DNA from: Amoebophilaceae bacterium
GTDB taxonomy: Bacteria > Bacteroidota > Bacteroidia > Cytophagales > Amoebophilaceae
NCBI GenBank assembly: GCA_011524725.1
Contig: WTJV01000056.1
Location: 54,430-118,429 of the forward strand
Direction: 5' to 3'
Length of the DNA: 64,000 nucleotides
In this document: in pieces, positions 9,701 through 19,500 of the stretch
How the letters are laid out: the number at the start of each line of letters is the position of its first letter
Position numbering within the stretch: the stretch's first letter is position 1
Notes under the pieces: generated by a model
Database searches by the model: none
What the model saw: the letters and a program-made list of their open reading frames with translations, nothing else
What the model was told of the DNA's origin: nothing
Position numbers and translations under genes: made by a program

Positions 9701-11668
9701 AGCGTAGGTACCGCCTATCAGACGCTCGGTAAGGTGAGAAAAGGGCTGGAATATCAAGAGAAAGCACTCGAGATGAGGCGTAAGCTCTTTCGTGGCCAAC
9801 CCCATCCTGATCTAGCCGAATCCTTCAACAGCGTAGGCAAAGCTTACCAGGCCTTGGGGGACGCGAAAACAGGACTCGATTATCTAGAGAGAGCGCTCGA
9901 AATGCATAAGCAGCTCTATGTGAGGTACTACAAGCTCTACATTTATCGACCTCATCCCTACGTAGCCGAATCCCTAAATAACGTAGGCGAAGCCTACCAA
10001 GACCTGGGAGATGCGAAGGCAGGACTCTCTTATCTAGAGGAAGCGCTCGAAATAAGACTTAAGCTCTTTCCTGATAAGCACCACCCCAGTGTGGCCCAGT
10101 CCCTCAATAGCGTAGGCAAGGCTTACCAGGCCTTGGGGGACGCGAAAACAGGACTCGATTATCTAGAGAAAGCACTCGAAATGAGACGTAAGCTCTTTCC
10201 TGATAAGCCACATCCTGATCTGGCCAAATCCCTCAATAGCGTAGGCAAGGCTTACCAAAACCTGGGGAATGCGGAAAGGGGACGCTTTTACCTAAGGCAA
10301 GCACTCGATATGAGACGCGGGCTCTTTCCTAGTCAGCCGCATCCTGATCTAGCCGACTCCCTCAATAGCATAGGTAGGGCTTACCAAGATCTGGGGGAAG
10401 CCAAAAAAGGGCTTAGATGCCAAAAGGAAGCGCTCGAAATGAGACGTAAGCTCTTTCCTGATAGGCACCACCCCAGCGTGACCCAGTCCCTCAATAGCAT
10501 AGGCAATGCTTACCTGGCCTTGGGGGATGCGGAAACAGGACTCAAGTACCTAAAGCATGCACTCAATACGAGATGTAAGCTCTATCCTAATAAGTCCCAC
10601 CCCGATGTAGCCGACTCCCTCAATAGTGTAGGCAGGGCCTACCAAAAACTCGGTGACGCGGAAAAAGGACTCTATTACCTAAAGCAAGCATTCGATATAA
10701 GATGTAAGCTCCTTCCTGGTCAGTCGCATCCTGATCTAGCTGACTCCCTCAATAGCATAGGCTGGGCCTACCAAGGCCAGAAAAGGAGAATAACAGGGCT
10801 CTATTACCTAGAAAAAGCACACAAAATGTACAGGAAACTCTATCCTGATGGATGCCACCCCAGCGTAGCTATGTCTTTTAATAACTTAGGTAGGGTCTGC
10901 CAAGACCTAGGAGACACAAAAAGAGCGAAGCAGCACTTTGCAGATGGACTAAGAATCAGCAAAAAGCTAGAGCCTGATGTAGCTGCTCCATATATTCAAG
11001 AGTTTATACGAAATTTATATCGACTAGGTTACAGGTCTACAACCAAAACTTGGGAACAACAAGATATCGATTATGCAATACAATGCTATGAAGAAATCTT
11101 TAAGGTACTTCCTAAAGGGAATAGTAAGCTCAAGCGTAGTATTTATCACAACTTAGGTTGCGCATATCACGTCGCCGCCCTAAGTACTAATAAGACCCAA
11201 GATAAGAGAGCCTATTTCGACAAAGCCACGGCATCCTTTGAAGCAGCAATAGCTGCGTGTGATTCTCCCCAAGTTGGTCTATACACAGAATACGCCAACT
11301 TTTTGATTGCTACAAAGAAGCTTCCACAAGCTTATGATCACTTGGTCCATGCCATCGCTAGCGGAGATAACGAAGATGAACTAAGTTATAGCTTGATAGA
11401 ACAAGATACGGTTACTCCACTGCTGCGAGATTACATGACACAAGATATGGAGATGGAGGTACGCACTATTGACTACGCCTACTACCTACTCATTCACCAT
11501 TACAAAGACTTTGTACAAGCAGGTATCACCCCAGAGAAAACTCGAGAAGAGTATCTATCTGCCTATGCGGAAGGCATTGAACAAAGAAAAGGCCAAGAGA
11601 GTATGGAAAAACAAGATGAAATCGCTAAGTTTCTCTTGGATAGCTTACAACAACATAAAGCCGCTTGA
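6752..11668 (+). CDS. Giant lipoprotein: nucleotidyltransferase-like domain plus kinesin-light-chain TPRs (paralogue 1)
   Basis: 1638 residues. The signal peptide ends in LLWQGC (Cys23), so it is probably membrane-anchored. Residues 25-250 are low-complexity and shared with no neighbour. From about 270 the protein matches its two paralogues: a charged coiled-coil region (320-400), then a DNA-polymerase-beta-type nucleotidyltransferase signature, Gly-Ser at 448-449, ten residues, then Asp460-Leu-Glu462, within GLGSMALQQITPYSDLEFA. A later conserved NFDLGGKTPLG could supply a third acidic residue. About 13 TPR units of 43 residues with consensus SLNSVGKAYQALGDAEKGL span about 839-1393, followed by a conserved C-terminal domain ending in MEKQDEIAKFLLDSLQQ. 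TPRs of this type usually bind proteins. A nucleotide-transferring role is inferred from the motif only. A surface-exposed or host-directed function is likely but unproven. Confidence 0.75.
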   Translation: MISAHHHHRIAAVLLLNLLWQGCQQAQLSATKEGMPSETHMGPEVQKQEASINFLSNFSLIISQSLPQDLRSQPPSASRKGLFLLPHAPHQTHSRLLHLPSQKLFYNLRILTSLPARYRPLACLYGLAARPLPSLRVSEWCSNETRIDNRLYRGLATNTSEVHSSTAGPTVTGLPLKWGQSQSVNTSKTPISVTTFIQSHHHLYSCLYLGQLGILSKTQQEQEDQSPKEDRQLSIGSEQQYTATQVPVTQALATSSLSKSPQELTKQLKRLITDGVFSGSVDTEAIAAILSQLAALRQAQGEQTNNLSNYTDAAILHQHALQLWQRKKDVHKENIEETYKALAKIRSELTRSVRTVQRQDDMSRKFASEALKKESKRDKKDLREDVKQRLKVIKAAEIKNDDAEYTQRTRDLFAGITTRMRGFLGRLYEECERELGPTPCQYAVIGLGSMALQQITPYSDLEFAILMEDSDDQETLEKNRKYLRQLTHLVHLRIINLGETVLPESEYGINIDNLSKRGVNFDLGGKTPLGREGKAYDLVQTVKGMMGHLQDNGETIPAEYPRLTDILECTCFVHGNEQLHQNYMRKAEYFLHSEAESGIPVCQERVKQRMQALDLKKFEPRLKDKSYVYDVKQEIYRLPDRLLHGLATYHGSLPKSAWDAVDQLHQKEVISKEAVPHLQYAASFATLLRLRTYTYHDEQKEDVQLGTIHKTYPEGTREAEGTREAEGTREAKGTREAKGTREVVRKIFQLPESALKEDRGLFKYYYTALPLHEKMNLFFSDVLQSSEQELATRKARTGFFRSTSFYEDNDLIKAAIYNRLMQYRQAIHYWKCIVENHIARYGKKSHSSVAESLNNIGSAYLALGDAEEGLKYLKEALDMRCGLSHEQPHPNVAESLNNVGEAYQDLGDAKTGLDYLKEALDMHEQLYPHQSHLDVAMSLNNVGRAHQDLGEIEKGLEYQEKALDMRRKLFPSQPHPDLAESLNSVGTAYQTLGKVRKGLEYQEKALEMRRKLFRGQPHPDLAESFNSVGKAYQALGDAKTGLDYLERALEMHKQLYVRYYKLYIYRPHPYVAESLNNVGEAYQDLGDAKAGLSYLEEALEIRLKLFPDKHHPSVAQSLNSVGKAYQALGDAKTGLDYLEKALEMRRKLFPDKPHPDLAKSLNSVGKAYQNLGNAERGRFYLRQALDMRRGLFPSQPHPDLADSLNSIGRAYQDLGEAKKGLRCQKEALEMRRKLFPDRHHPSVTQSLNSIGNAYLALGDAETGLKYLKHALNTRCKLYPNKSHPDVADSLNSVGRAYQKLGDAEKGLYYLKQAFDIRCKLLPGQSHPDLADSLNSIGWAYQGQKRRITGLYYLEKAHKMYRKLYPDGCHPSVAMSFNNLGRVCQDLGDTKRAKQHFADGLRISKKLEPDVAAPYIQEFIRNLYRLGYRSTTKTWEQQDIDYAIQCYEEIFKVLPKGNSKLKRSIYHNLGCAYHVAALSTNKTQDKRAYFDKATASFEAAIAACDSPQVGLYTEYANFLIATKKLPQAYDHLVHAIASGDNEDELSYSLIEQDTVTPLLRDYMTQDMEMEVRTIDYAYYLLIHHYKDFVQAGITPEKTREEYLSAYAEGIEQRKGQESMEKQDEIAKFLLDSLQQHKAA
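8891..8980 (+). repeat. Five tandem 18-bp repeats inside paralogue 1
   Basis: Five consecutive units of GAAGGAACCAGAGAAGCA (small variations) encode EGTREA-type hexapeptides between the nucleotidyltransferase region and the TPRs. The paralogues at 11692 and 20219 lack the array at the corresponding place. Because 18 is a multiple of three, copy-number change by slippage would alter length without breaking the frame. Confidence 0.9.
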
Positions 11669-11691
11669 TCATGAACTAAGCAGGAATAACT

Positions 11692-14600
11692 ATGCGTTAC
11701 ATACACTCCTATTATCGACGCTACGCCATCATCATACTACTAGCCAGCTTGATGTGGCAGGGATGTCAACATGCGCAACTGAATGTTACGGGAGAAGGCA
11801 AAACCAAAACGCAGTTAGATGATACCAGTAGAGCTGTAGACACACCTCAAGCCCCTCAAACACACACTAGTCATAACTCTTCTCCCCCACCTACCGCTGC
11901 TTCACACCCTGCTGCAACTTATATCACACAACCATCCGACCAGTTAAGCGCAACATCTCCTGCAGAACCAGAAGAAGACCGCAAACCTGCTGCTAAACCA
12001 ACACCACCGCACGCTTCGCAGCACACCACATTCTCTACCGAAACCCCACAACAACGCAGAGAACGTGCAGAATTTGAACGTACCCAACGACAAGTAAGAG
12101 TAGCAACACTACGAGAAGACATAGAAACAGCGTCTGCCCAGCTCTCCTCTTTGTCTTTAGCTGGCCAAGCCGATGATCCTGAAGTGGTAGCACTGCTCTT
12201 TGAAAATTTGGAAAAATTCCTGGAAGAAGAACGCGTATTTCCAGCAGAAAATGACGAGATGAGTACGCAGGCATACCTCACTCAATTGAAAGAGAATTAT
12301 GATGTCCAATGGAGTGATCCTACTCATCGTAAAAAGTTGAACGAGCTGCTGGAACAGGCTTATGCGCAAAACTTGAAACGCCTCGTCATGGATCGCGCCT
12401 TAAACGAGGAGCCTGATCATGACGAAAAGATGGCAACGGTACTCACTAAGCTGGCAACACTGCATCAAGAGCAAGGTAAGCAATCAAACAACCTAGCTCA
12501 CTATACCGATGCTGCTATCTTGCATCAACATGCGTTGCAGTTATGGCAGAGAGAGGAATTCACTCATGCAACGCAAATAGAACAGACCTACCAAGCCTTG
12601 GCACAAATTAGAAACGAACTGACGGAAAGTATCAGAACAGCGCAAGAGCAGGATAAAATAGATAACGATTTCACCTCAGAAACCCTCAAAAAAGAGATTA
12701 GGCGTGACCAGGACGAACTAGAAAGTTTAAGAGATGATGCTAAAGAACGCCTAAAAGTAATCGAGAAAGCCGAGACAAATAATGACGATGCCAAGTACAT
12801 CCAAGAAACCAGAAGCCTATTCGCTGACATTGCTAAAGGGATAAGACAATTCCTCGCCAGGCTCTACCAAGAAAGTGAAAAAGAAGTGGGCCCAGCACCT
12901 TGTCAATATGCCGTTATGGGACTAGGATCGATGGCCTTGCAGCAGATAACCCCTTACTCAGATCTAGAATTCGCCATCCTCATGGAGGACAGTGAAGACG
13001 AAGCGACTCTTGAAAAAAATCGAACGTACCTCAGACAATTAACCCACTTCGTACACCTTCGGGTGATCAATTTAGGCGAGACTGTCTTGCCTATGAACAA
13101 GTATGATGTCAGCTTAGATGACTTTTCTAACCGCGGTGTCAATTTCGATTTGGGTGGAAAGACGCCGTTGGGAAGAAAAGACAAAGAGTATGACCTTATA
13201 CAGCCTATTAAGGGCATGATGCGTTACTTGGAAGATAAACAGCATGCTGTTTCAAAGATTGATGATAAACTTCCTGGCATCCTCGAACGTACCTGTTTCG
13301 TGTATGGCAATGAGCAACTCCACCAAGACTACTTGCAGGTAAGTGAGCACTTGCTACAGCATAGTGAAATAGAACCCGGAATTCCAGTCTGCCAAGCACG
13401 AGCCAAGCAACAGATGCTGCAGCAGGCTGCGGACACGCACAGCACAGGACCCATTCGCAGCACCCATGTAAAAAAAGATCTAGAGAAATTTGTACCTCAG
13501 TTTGAATATGAAGGCCTCTTGTACGATGTCAAACAGGAGATCTACCGACTACCCGATCGACTGCTGTATGGGCTAGCTACTTACTATGGCTTATCACCAA
13601 AAAGCGTATGGGATGCTATACATCAGTTGAGACTCAAAGAAATCATCAATGAAGAGGCAACGCATCATCTACAATATGCAGCTGGCTTTGCCGTACTGTT
13701 ACGTCTAAGAACATACCTGTACTACGGACAGCAAAAAGAAGACATGGGAATAGGCATAATCAAGGCAACCAGTCAGGAGGATCGAAAGAAAATGGTACGT
13801 CAGGTATTTTGGCTGCCCGGGACAGCTTTAAAAGAAGAGGGTAGTCTATTTAAATACTACTATACAGCTTTGCCTCTGCATAGAGAGGTGAGAGCGTTTT
13901 TTTCTGAGGAACTACTATTCCCGGAGCAGTACCTTCCAAACAAGCGAAAAAAGACGAATTTTTTTCGCTCTTCATCTTTTTATGAGGATGGCAATTCCTA
14001 TAAAAAAGGCCTGATCTACCATCGATTAATGTTACCCCATGCAGCAATAGAATGTTGGGAGCGTGCAGAAAAGAATCACACAGCTCGTTACGGCAACGAG
14101 CCACATCCCGATGTAGCTCGTTGCCTCAACAACACGGGCATTGCTTACATGGCCCTCGGAGATGTACAGAAAGGGCTAAGATATAAAAAGCAAGCACTGG
14201 CAATGAGAAAGGCTCTCTACCCCGAACAGAACCACCCCGACGTGGCCATGTCCCTCAATAACGTGGGAATCGCCTATCAGACCGTGGGAGACGGCAAGAA
14301 AGGACTGAAGTATAAAGAGCAAGCACTAGCGATGTATCAGGCCCTCCACCCCGAACAAAACCATCCCGATATAGCCATGTCCCTCAATAACGTGGGCAGC
14401 GCCTATGGGACCCTGGGATATATACAGAAAGAATTAGAATATTACAAACAAGCACTGGCGATGAGAACGACTCTCTACCCCGGTCAGAATCATCCAGATA
14501 TAGCCAATTCACTCAATAACGTGGGGTGTGTCTATGAGACCCTCGGAGATGTACAACAAGGACTTGAATATCAAGAGCAAGCACTGGTGATGCATCAGAC

Positions 14601-16335
14601 GCTCTATCTCGAACAGAGTCACCCCGATATAGCCATGTCTCTCAATAGCGTGGGGTGTTCTCATCAGACCCTCGGAAACGGGAAGAAAGGACTGGAATAT
14701 AAAGAGCAGGCACTAGCGATGTTGCAGGCCCTCTATCCCAAGCAGAGCCACCCCAACGTAGCCGGTTCCCTCAATAACGTGGGCAGCGCCTATGGGACCC
14801 TGGGATATATACAGAAAGAATTAGAATATTACAAACAAGCGCTAGTGATGTATCAGAAACTCCATCCCGACCAGAACCATCCCGATGTAGCCATGTCCCT
14901 CAATAACATGGGGTGTGTTTATTGGAAACTAGGCGATATAAAAAAAGGACTAGAATACTCTGAGAAAGCACTAGTGATGTTTCAGGAACTCTATCCCAAC
15001 CAAAACCATCGACACGTAGCAGGCTCCTTTGGTAACATGAGCACAGCTTATCAGGCCCTGGACAATGCCCAGAAAGGCCTTGAATACTCTGAGAAAGCAC
15101 TGGTGATGCTTCAGGAACTCTATCCCAACCAAAATCATCCCGATGTAGCCGGATCACTCAGTAATGTGGGTATATCCTATGATACCCACGGAAATGTCCA
15201 GAAAGGCCTTGAATACTTTGAGAAAGCACTGGTGATGTTTCAGGAACTCTATCCCAATCAAAACCATCCTGAAGTAGCCGACTCGCTCAATAACGTAGGC
15301 ATGTCCTATGATGCCCTCAGAGATACCCAAAAAGGCCTCGAATATAAAGAGCAAGCGCTGGTAATGTATCAGGCCCTTTATCCCGGCCAAAACCATCCCG
15401 ATATAGCCAATTCGCTTAATAACGTGGGCATGTCCTATAATACCCTAGGAGATGCCCCAAAAGGCCTTAAATACTTTGAGAAAGCACTCACAATGCGTCA
15501 AGCACTTTGTCCTGGGGAGAATCATCATGATATAGCTATGTTCCTCAATAACATAGGTAGCACCTATAAGACCCTTGGACACGTTAAGAAAGGACTAGAA
15601 TATCAAGAGAAAGCACTGGCGATGAGAGAGGCCCTTGACCTTGAGCAGAATCGTCCCGACCGGAATCATCCTCATGCAGCCAGCTCCCTCTATAGCATAG
15701 GGACTGGCTACTGGGAACTAGGAGAGATGGACAAAGCTATTACTTATTGTGAGAGAGCCACCAAGGTAGCTTCTGAGGAACAAGGAGATCTTAAGCGTGA
15801 TATCTATCACAGTCTAGGGTGTATGTATCATAGCGAAGCTTACCGCACCGATCAAAAACATAAACGACAAAGGTATCTCGAAAAAGCCGCAGAAGGCTTT
15901 GAAGTATCGATAGCTACGTGTGATGAACCTCATGCAGATATACTAACAGAATATGCCAACTTCCTGATCTCGGCAGGCGAGCTTCCGAAAGCCTACGACT
16001 ATCTTAATCGTACCATCGCTAGCGGAGATGACGAAGATGAACTGGGTTATGGCTTAATAGAAAAATTCACTATTGCTCCGCTACTGCAGGAGCGCATAAC
16101 GCAAGAGCAAAGCGAAGAGATAGAAGTACGGGCTCTCGACTATGCCTACTACCTACTCATACACCACTATGAGGATTTTGTGAAAGCAGGTGTCACCCTG
16201 GAAAAAACGCGAAAAGAGTACCTAGATGTCTATGCAGAAGGAGTAGAACAAAGAAATGGCCAAGAGGGTATGGAAAAACAAGATGAAATCGCTAAGTTTC
16301 TCTTGGATAGCTTACAACAATATAAAACTGCTTGA
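11692..16335 (+). CDS. Giant lipoprotein: nucleotidyltransferase-like domain plus kinesin-light-chain TPRs (paralogue 2)
   Basis: 1547 residues. The signal peptide ends in LMWQGC. A Pro/Thr/Ser-rich linker to about residue 110 is followed by a block shared almost word for word with the paralogue at 20219 (STETPQQRRERAEFE, then DRALNEEPDHDEKMA). The polymerase-beta-type motif is present: Gly-Ser 412-413, ten residues, Asp424-Leu-Glu426, again followed by NFDLGGKTPLG. About 13 TPR units of 43 residues (consensus SLNNVGxAYxTLGDxQKGLEY) lie at about 800-1365, then the family C-terminal domain. It starts 24 bases after the previous stop, and the spacer resembles the one after its own stop, which indicates tandem duplication of the gene plus spacer. 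Co-transcription is likely. The enzymatic role is inferred from the motif; a partner or target is not apparent. Confidence 0.75.
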   Translation: MRYIHSYYRRYAIIILLASLMWQGCQHAQLNVTGEGKTKTQLDDTSRAVDTPQAPQTHTSHNSSPPPTAASHPAATYITQPSDQLSATSPAEPEEDRKPAAKPTPPHASQHTTFSTETPQQRRERAEFERTQRQVRVATLREDIETASAQLSSLSLAGQADDPEVVALLFENLEKFLEEERVFPAENDEMSTQAYLTQLKENYDVQWSDPTHRKKLNELLEQAYAQNLKRLVMDRALNEEPDHDEKMATVLTKLATLHQEQGKQSNNLAHYTDAAILHQHALQLWQREEFTHATQIEQTYQALAQIRNELTESIRTAQEQDKIDNDFTSETLKKEIRRDQDELESLRDDAKERLKVIEKAETNNDDAKYIQETRSLFADIAKGIRQFLARLYQESEKEVGPAPCQYAVMGLGSMALQQITPYSDLEFAILMEDSEDEATLEKNRTYLRQLTHFVHLRVINLGETVLPMNKYDVSLDDFSNRGVNFDLGGKTPLGRKDKEYDLIQPIKGMMRYLEDKQHAVSKIDDKLPGILERTCFVYGNEQLHQDYLQVSEHLLQHSEIEPGIPVCQARAKQQMLQQAADTHSTGPIRSTHVKKDLEKFVPQFEYEGLLYDVKQEIYRLPDRLLYGLATYYGLSPKSVWDAIHQLRLKEIINEEATHHLQYAAGFAVLLRLRTYLYYGQQKEDMGIGIIKATSQEDRKKMVRQVFWLPGTALKEEGSLFKYYYTALPLHREVRAFFSEELLFPEQYLPNKRKKTNFFRSSSFYEDGNSYKKGLIYHRLMLPHAAIECWERAEKNHTARYGNEPHPDVARCLNNTGIAYMALGDVQKGLRYKKQALAMRKALYPEQNHPDVAMSLNNVGIAYQTVGDGKKGLKYKEQALAMYQALHPEQNHPDIAMSLNNVGSAYGTLGYIQKELEYYKQALAMRTTLYPGQNHPDIANSLNNVGCVYETLGDVQQGLEYQEQALVMHQTLYLEQSHPDIAMSLNSVGCSHQTLGNGKKGLEYKEQALAMLQALYPKQSHPNVAGSLNNVGSAYGTLGYIQKELEYYKQALVMYQKLHPDQNHPDVAMSLNNMGCVYWKLGDIKKGLEYSEKALVMFQELYPNQNHRHVAGSFGNMSTAYQALDNAQKGLEYSEKALVMLQELYPNQNHPDVAGSLSNVGISYDTHGNVQKGLEYFEKALVMFQELYPNQNHPEVADSLNNVGMSYDALRDTQKGLEYKEQALVMYQALYPGQNHPDIANSLNNVGMSYNTLGDAPKGLKYFEKALTMRQALCPGENHHDIAMFLNNIGSTYKTLGHVKKGLEYQEKALAMREALDLEQNRPDRNHPHAASSLYSIGTGYWELGEMDKAITYCERATKVASEEQGDLKRDIYHSLGCMYHSEAYRTDQKHKRQRYLEKAAEGFEVSIATCDEPHADILTEYANFLISAGELPKAYDYLNRTIASGDDEDELGYGLIEKFTIAPLLQERITQEQSEEIEVRALDYAYYLLIHHYEDFVKAGVTLEKTRKEYLDVYAEGVEQRNGQEGMEKQDEIAKFLLDSLQQYKTA
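14380..14840 (+). repeat. Identical 74-bp segments in non-adjacent TPR units
   Basis: Bases 14380-14453 and 14767-14840 are identical over 74 bases. They are 387 bases apart, exactly three 129-base TPR units, within otherwise divergent repeats. This is a sign of recent duplication or gene conversion inside the array of paralogue 2. Confidence 0.85.
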
Positions 16336-16358
16336 TCATGAACTAAACAGGAAGAACT

Positions 16359-16532
16359 ATGTACTACATATTTATCCGTCACCAACGCTATGCCGCCATC
16401 GTGCTACTAGCCAACTTGCTACTAGCCAACTTGCTGCGGCAAGGATATCAACAGGCGAAGCTGAGTATCATCGACGAATACGTAAATACGATAAAACGGC
16501 CTGCAAAGCAGACAACCCCAACAAGGCCTTGA
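16359..16532 (+). pseudogene. Relic 5' end of another TPR lipoprotein gene
   Basis: A 57-residue frame starting with ATG at 16359 and ending in TGA at 16530-16532. Its first 33 residues correspond to the signal peptide of the lipoprotein family (MYYIFIRHQRYAAIVLLAN beside MRYIHSYYRRYAIIILLAS in paralogue 2). The spacer before it matches that before paralogue 2. The hydrophobic core carries an internal duplication (LLANLLLANLL), and the lipobox Cys is replaced by Tyr (RQGY). After about 25 more residues the frame stops, and the next gene starts 22 bases later. Best read as the left stump of a deleted paralogue. A small expressed membrane peptide cannot be excluded. Confidence 0.65.
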
Positions 16533-16554
16533 CCACACCATAAATGACTTTACG

Positions 16555-19500
16555 ATGAGGAAAGTGCTCACTTGTAATGGTTTACTACGCATAATAGTAG
16601 GTCTTACCCTCAGTGGTAACCTGGGTAACTACCCGACCTGCGTACTAGCTGCCCCTACTTCGTTACACGAACTACACCACTCGCCCTCTCCCTATGAGTG
16701 CGCTGTGCTGAGTGCACACGCTTATCAAGAGGATGTGCAAGTAGGAGATAACGTAATCCTAGATCAGGATGATACGCAACACAATCTCCAAGATTGGGTT
16801 GTTAGCCACGTCTTTCCTACAACCCAAGAAGGAAAGAGAAAGCGCAAAAAAAGAAAACAGACTGCAGGCGGATACAAAGGCGTACTCTATATCAATAAGA
16901 GAAAACGGCAAATGGTCCTGGCGCATAGAGGAACAGTCTTCAACCCGGGTGCACTCAAAACTGACATTCGCGCTATTGCCCAAAATATCATATCAGGGCA
17001 AGAACGACTCTTGCCTCAAGTGCTAAATCAATCGTTGACTGTAGCTGCTCAGGAAGCCTATCCCTCCCTTACCGTCACCGGGCACTCACTAGGTGGATGG
17101 CTGGCGCAACTAACTGTCTTCCTTGCACAAGACACTGGAAAGCAACGCAATAAGATACATGTCAAAGCTATCACATTTGATACCCCAGGGGCTAGGCCCA
17201 TGCTAGAGCAGATGAATCCTAAAAATGATGCTATCGATATAGGGCAACTCGATATTATTAACTATCTCTCTTCTCCTAACCCCATCAATGCTTGTAACCT
17301 CCACGTAGGTGCGCTTTATCGAATCGTGTTTAAGAATTTCTCTGCTATTCCTGCCAAGTACACGCTACAAAGTCATGGCATCCATAATTTCCTGAATGCT
17401 TTTGAGCCTACAACAGGTATAGAAAAAAAATGCGTCTTAGTCAGAAGCTGGCCTTTGATTAGCAAAGAAGAGCTCAAGAGGGCATCTAAGGGATTAACTA
17501 ACATGCTCGATGGCAACCTATTTTCAGCAATGGGTAATTTCTTGGCAGTACTTAAGTCCGTGCATTCCCAGGAACTGATGGGCCACTACAGCAGTTTCTT
17601 CCGATTTGCTCAGCAAACTAATCATTATCATCCAGATGGGCTCATCCTGGGAGAGGACAGCAAGGAAAACTTTGAAATGAAGTACAAATATCACTATCAT
17701 ACGGTGCCCTTTGACCCGTCTTTTGTGCCTAGACACCATCTCCCACCTTCCGTACATCGCCTCATCCTAGATCTACAACAGGGGGGCCCCGGCGCACTAA
17801 CTATCGTGGATCAAGACAAAGATTTGTATGACCTTGGTTGGAAAAATGAGCAAGGTGGCTTACGCAGTCTCTCAGGAGCCGACATACGCTCTCGCGTCGA
17901 CCAATTATGTACTGTGGCATTGCACTATGCTAACTCAGCTGCAACACACGATTCAAATAGACTGCAATCGAAGAACATACAACGACTGCAGCTATCTATC
18001 CCGCCGTTAATCTCCTTTTTTATCGATAGACAAAAGATACACGCTCAGCTCGAGCGAGCCTATCAAGATAAAACAAAGCGAAGTATCCAGCTGCTCACGG
18101 GCTTTGGTGGAATAGGTAAAACGCAATTGGCACGCAAATTCTATCAAACAGTCCAGGAAAGAGGAGAATATGTACACGTTTTTTGGCTATCTGCAGAGTC
18201 TCGGGAACAGCTCATAAGCGCTTATCTTGAGATAGCAGAGGGATTGGGGGGCATCTACATCGACAAACAAGATATCGAGAAAACCATAAGTAAAGTTCGG
18301 GCGCGACTGGCAGACATGAACTGTTTCTACGTATTTGACAATGCTACCAACGCTAAGGCCATTCGATCCTTCTTGCCCTTACAACGAGGACATGTGCTTA
18401 TCACTTCACGGAACAATGCAGCGACTGATTGGGAGCATGGTACAAAGCAACTGCAGCTAGGTCCTTTGGATGAAGAGGAGATCCTGGCTTTGGCTCAAAA
18501 GTTTGAATGTCCGCTATCAACGAAGGACAAAATAACGCTGAAATATCTCCTGGAGCACTTATCATACCCCTTAGTCATGACGCAATTCCTTAGCTTTTGT
18601 AAAACACGAGGGCACCAACCAGCAGAATTCGTACGAGCGTTACAAAGGCAACCTCTTTCGCGGCAAGAAGAAGAAATCATGAAACTGTTAGGCACAACAC
18701 CCACGGGGAATATTAACTACGATAAGAGCCTGCTACAGGTACTACGCATCTGCCTGCAGCAAATCAGGGAAACTAAGTATGGAAACAACGCCATAGATCT
18801 ACTGAGTCAGTTGGCCTATCTCGATCCGAAAGAGATACCAGTAGCTTGGATATGCAGACTCCTGCCAGAAGATAGCAACTTCCAGCAAGGGAAAACACGA
18901 GACTCGCTGGCTTTGTTAGCACAATATTGTTTAGTGCAATGGAATAGAGACGACGCTCAGGTGTATATCCATGAAGTGACCCAACAGATCATCAGACACC
19001 TCCACCCCCAGCAATCCCTAGATCAGTTGGTCAATAAGTTGTTAAAGTACGTAGGCGAAAAAGATAATTTGTCCTTGTGTATTCCCCTGCTACCCCACGG
19101 TCGCATACTGTTTCAAAGATTAGACTCCAAACAGCATCCACAAGAAGCTACAGCACTGGCAGAGTATCTAGCTCGTACTTGCCACCAGACAGCAATTTTT
19201 GAAGAAGCTGCTCAATGGTCTGAAGCATGCCTAAGCATGTCAAAAGTGCTTCATGCCGACCAACCCCACCCTCACTTGGCACACGCTTTCAGCTTACATG
19301 GCCTTAGTTTGGTGGAATTAGGACAATATGAAGAAGCACTCCGGCATAGGCAAAAAGCATTGGAAATACAGCAAACCTTGTGGAATGGCCAAGAATACCC
19401 TGACGTGGCACGTGCAATGAGCGATATGGCCAGTAGTCTGAGTCACCTAGGGCGACGAAAAAAGGCACTAGATTATCAACAGGCGGTGCTGGCCATGCGT

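Noticed and set aside
9250..10950. Regularly spaced repeats that could be mistaken for a CRISPR array
   Set aside because: The 129-base period is fully explained by in-frame TPR units, with no short identical repeats and unique spacers.
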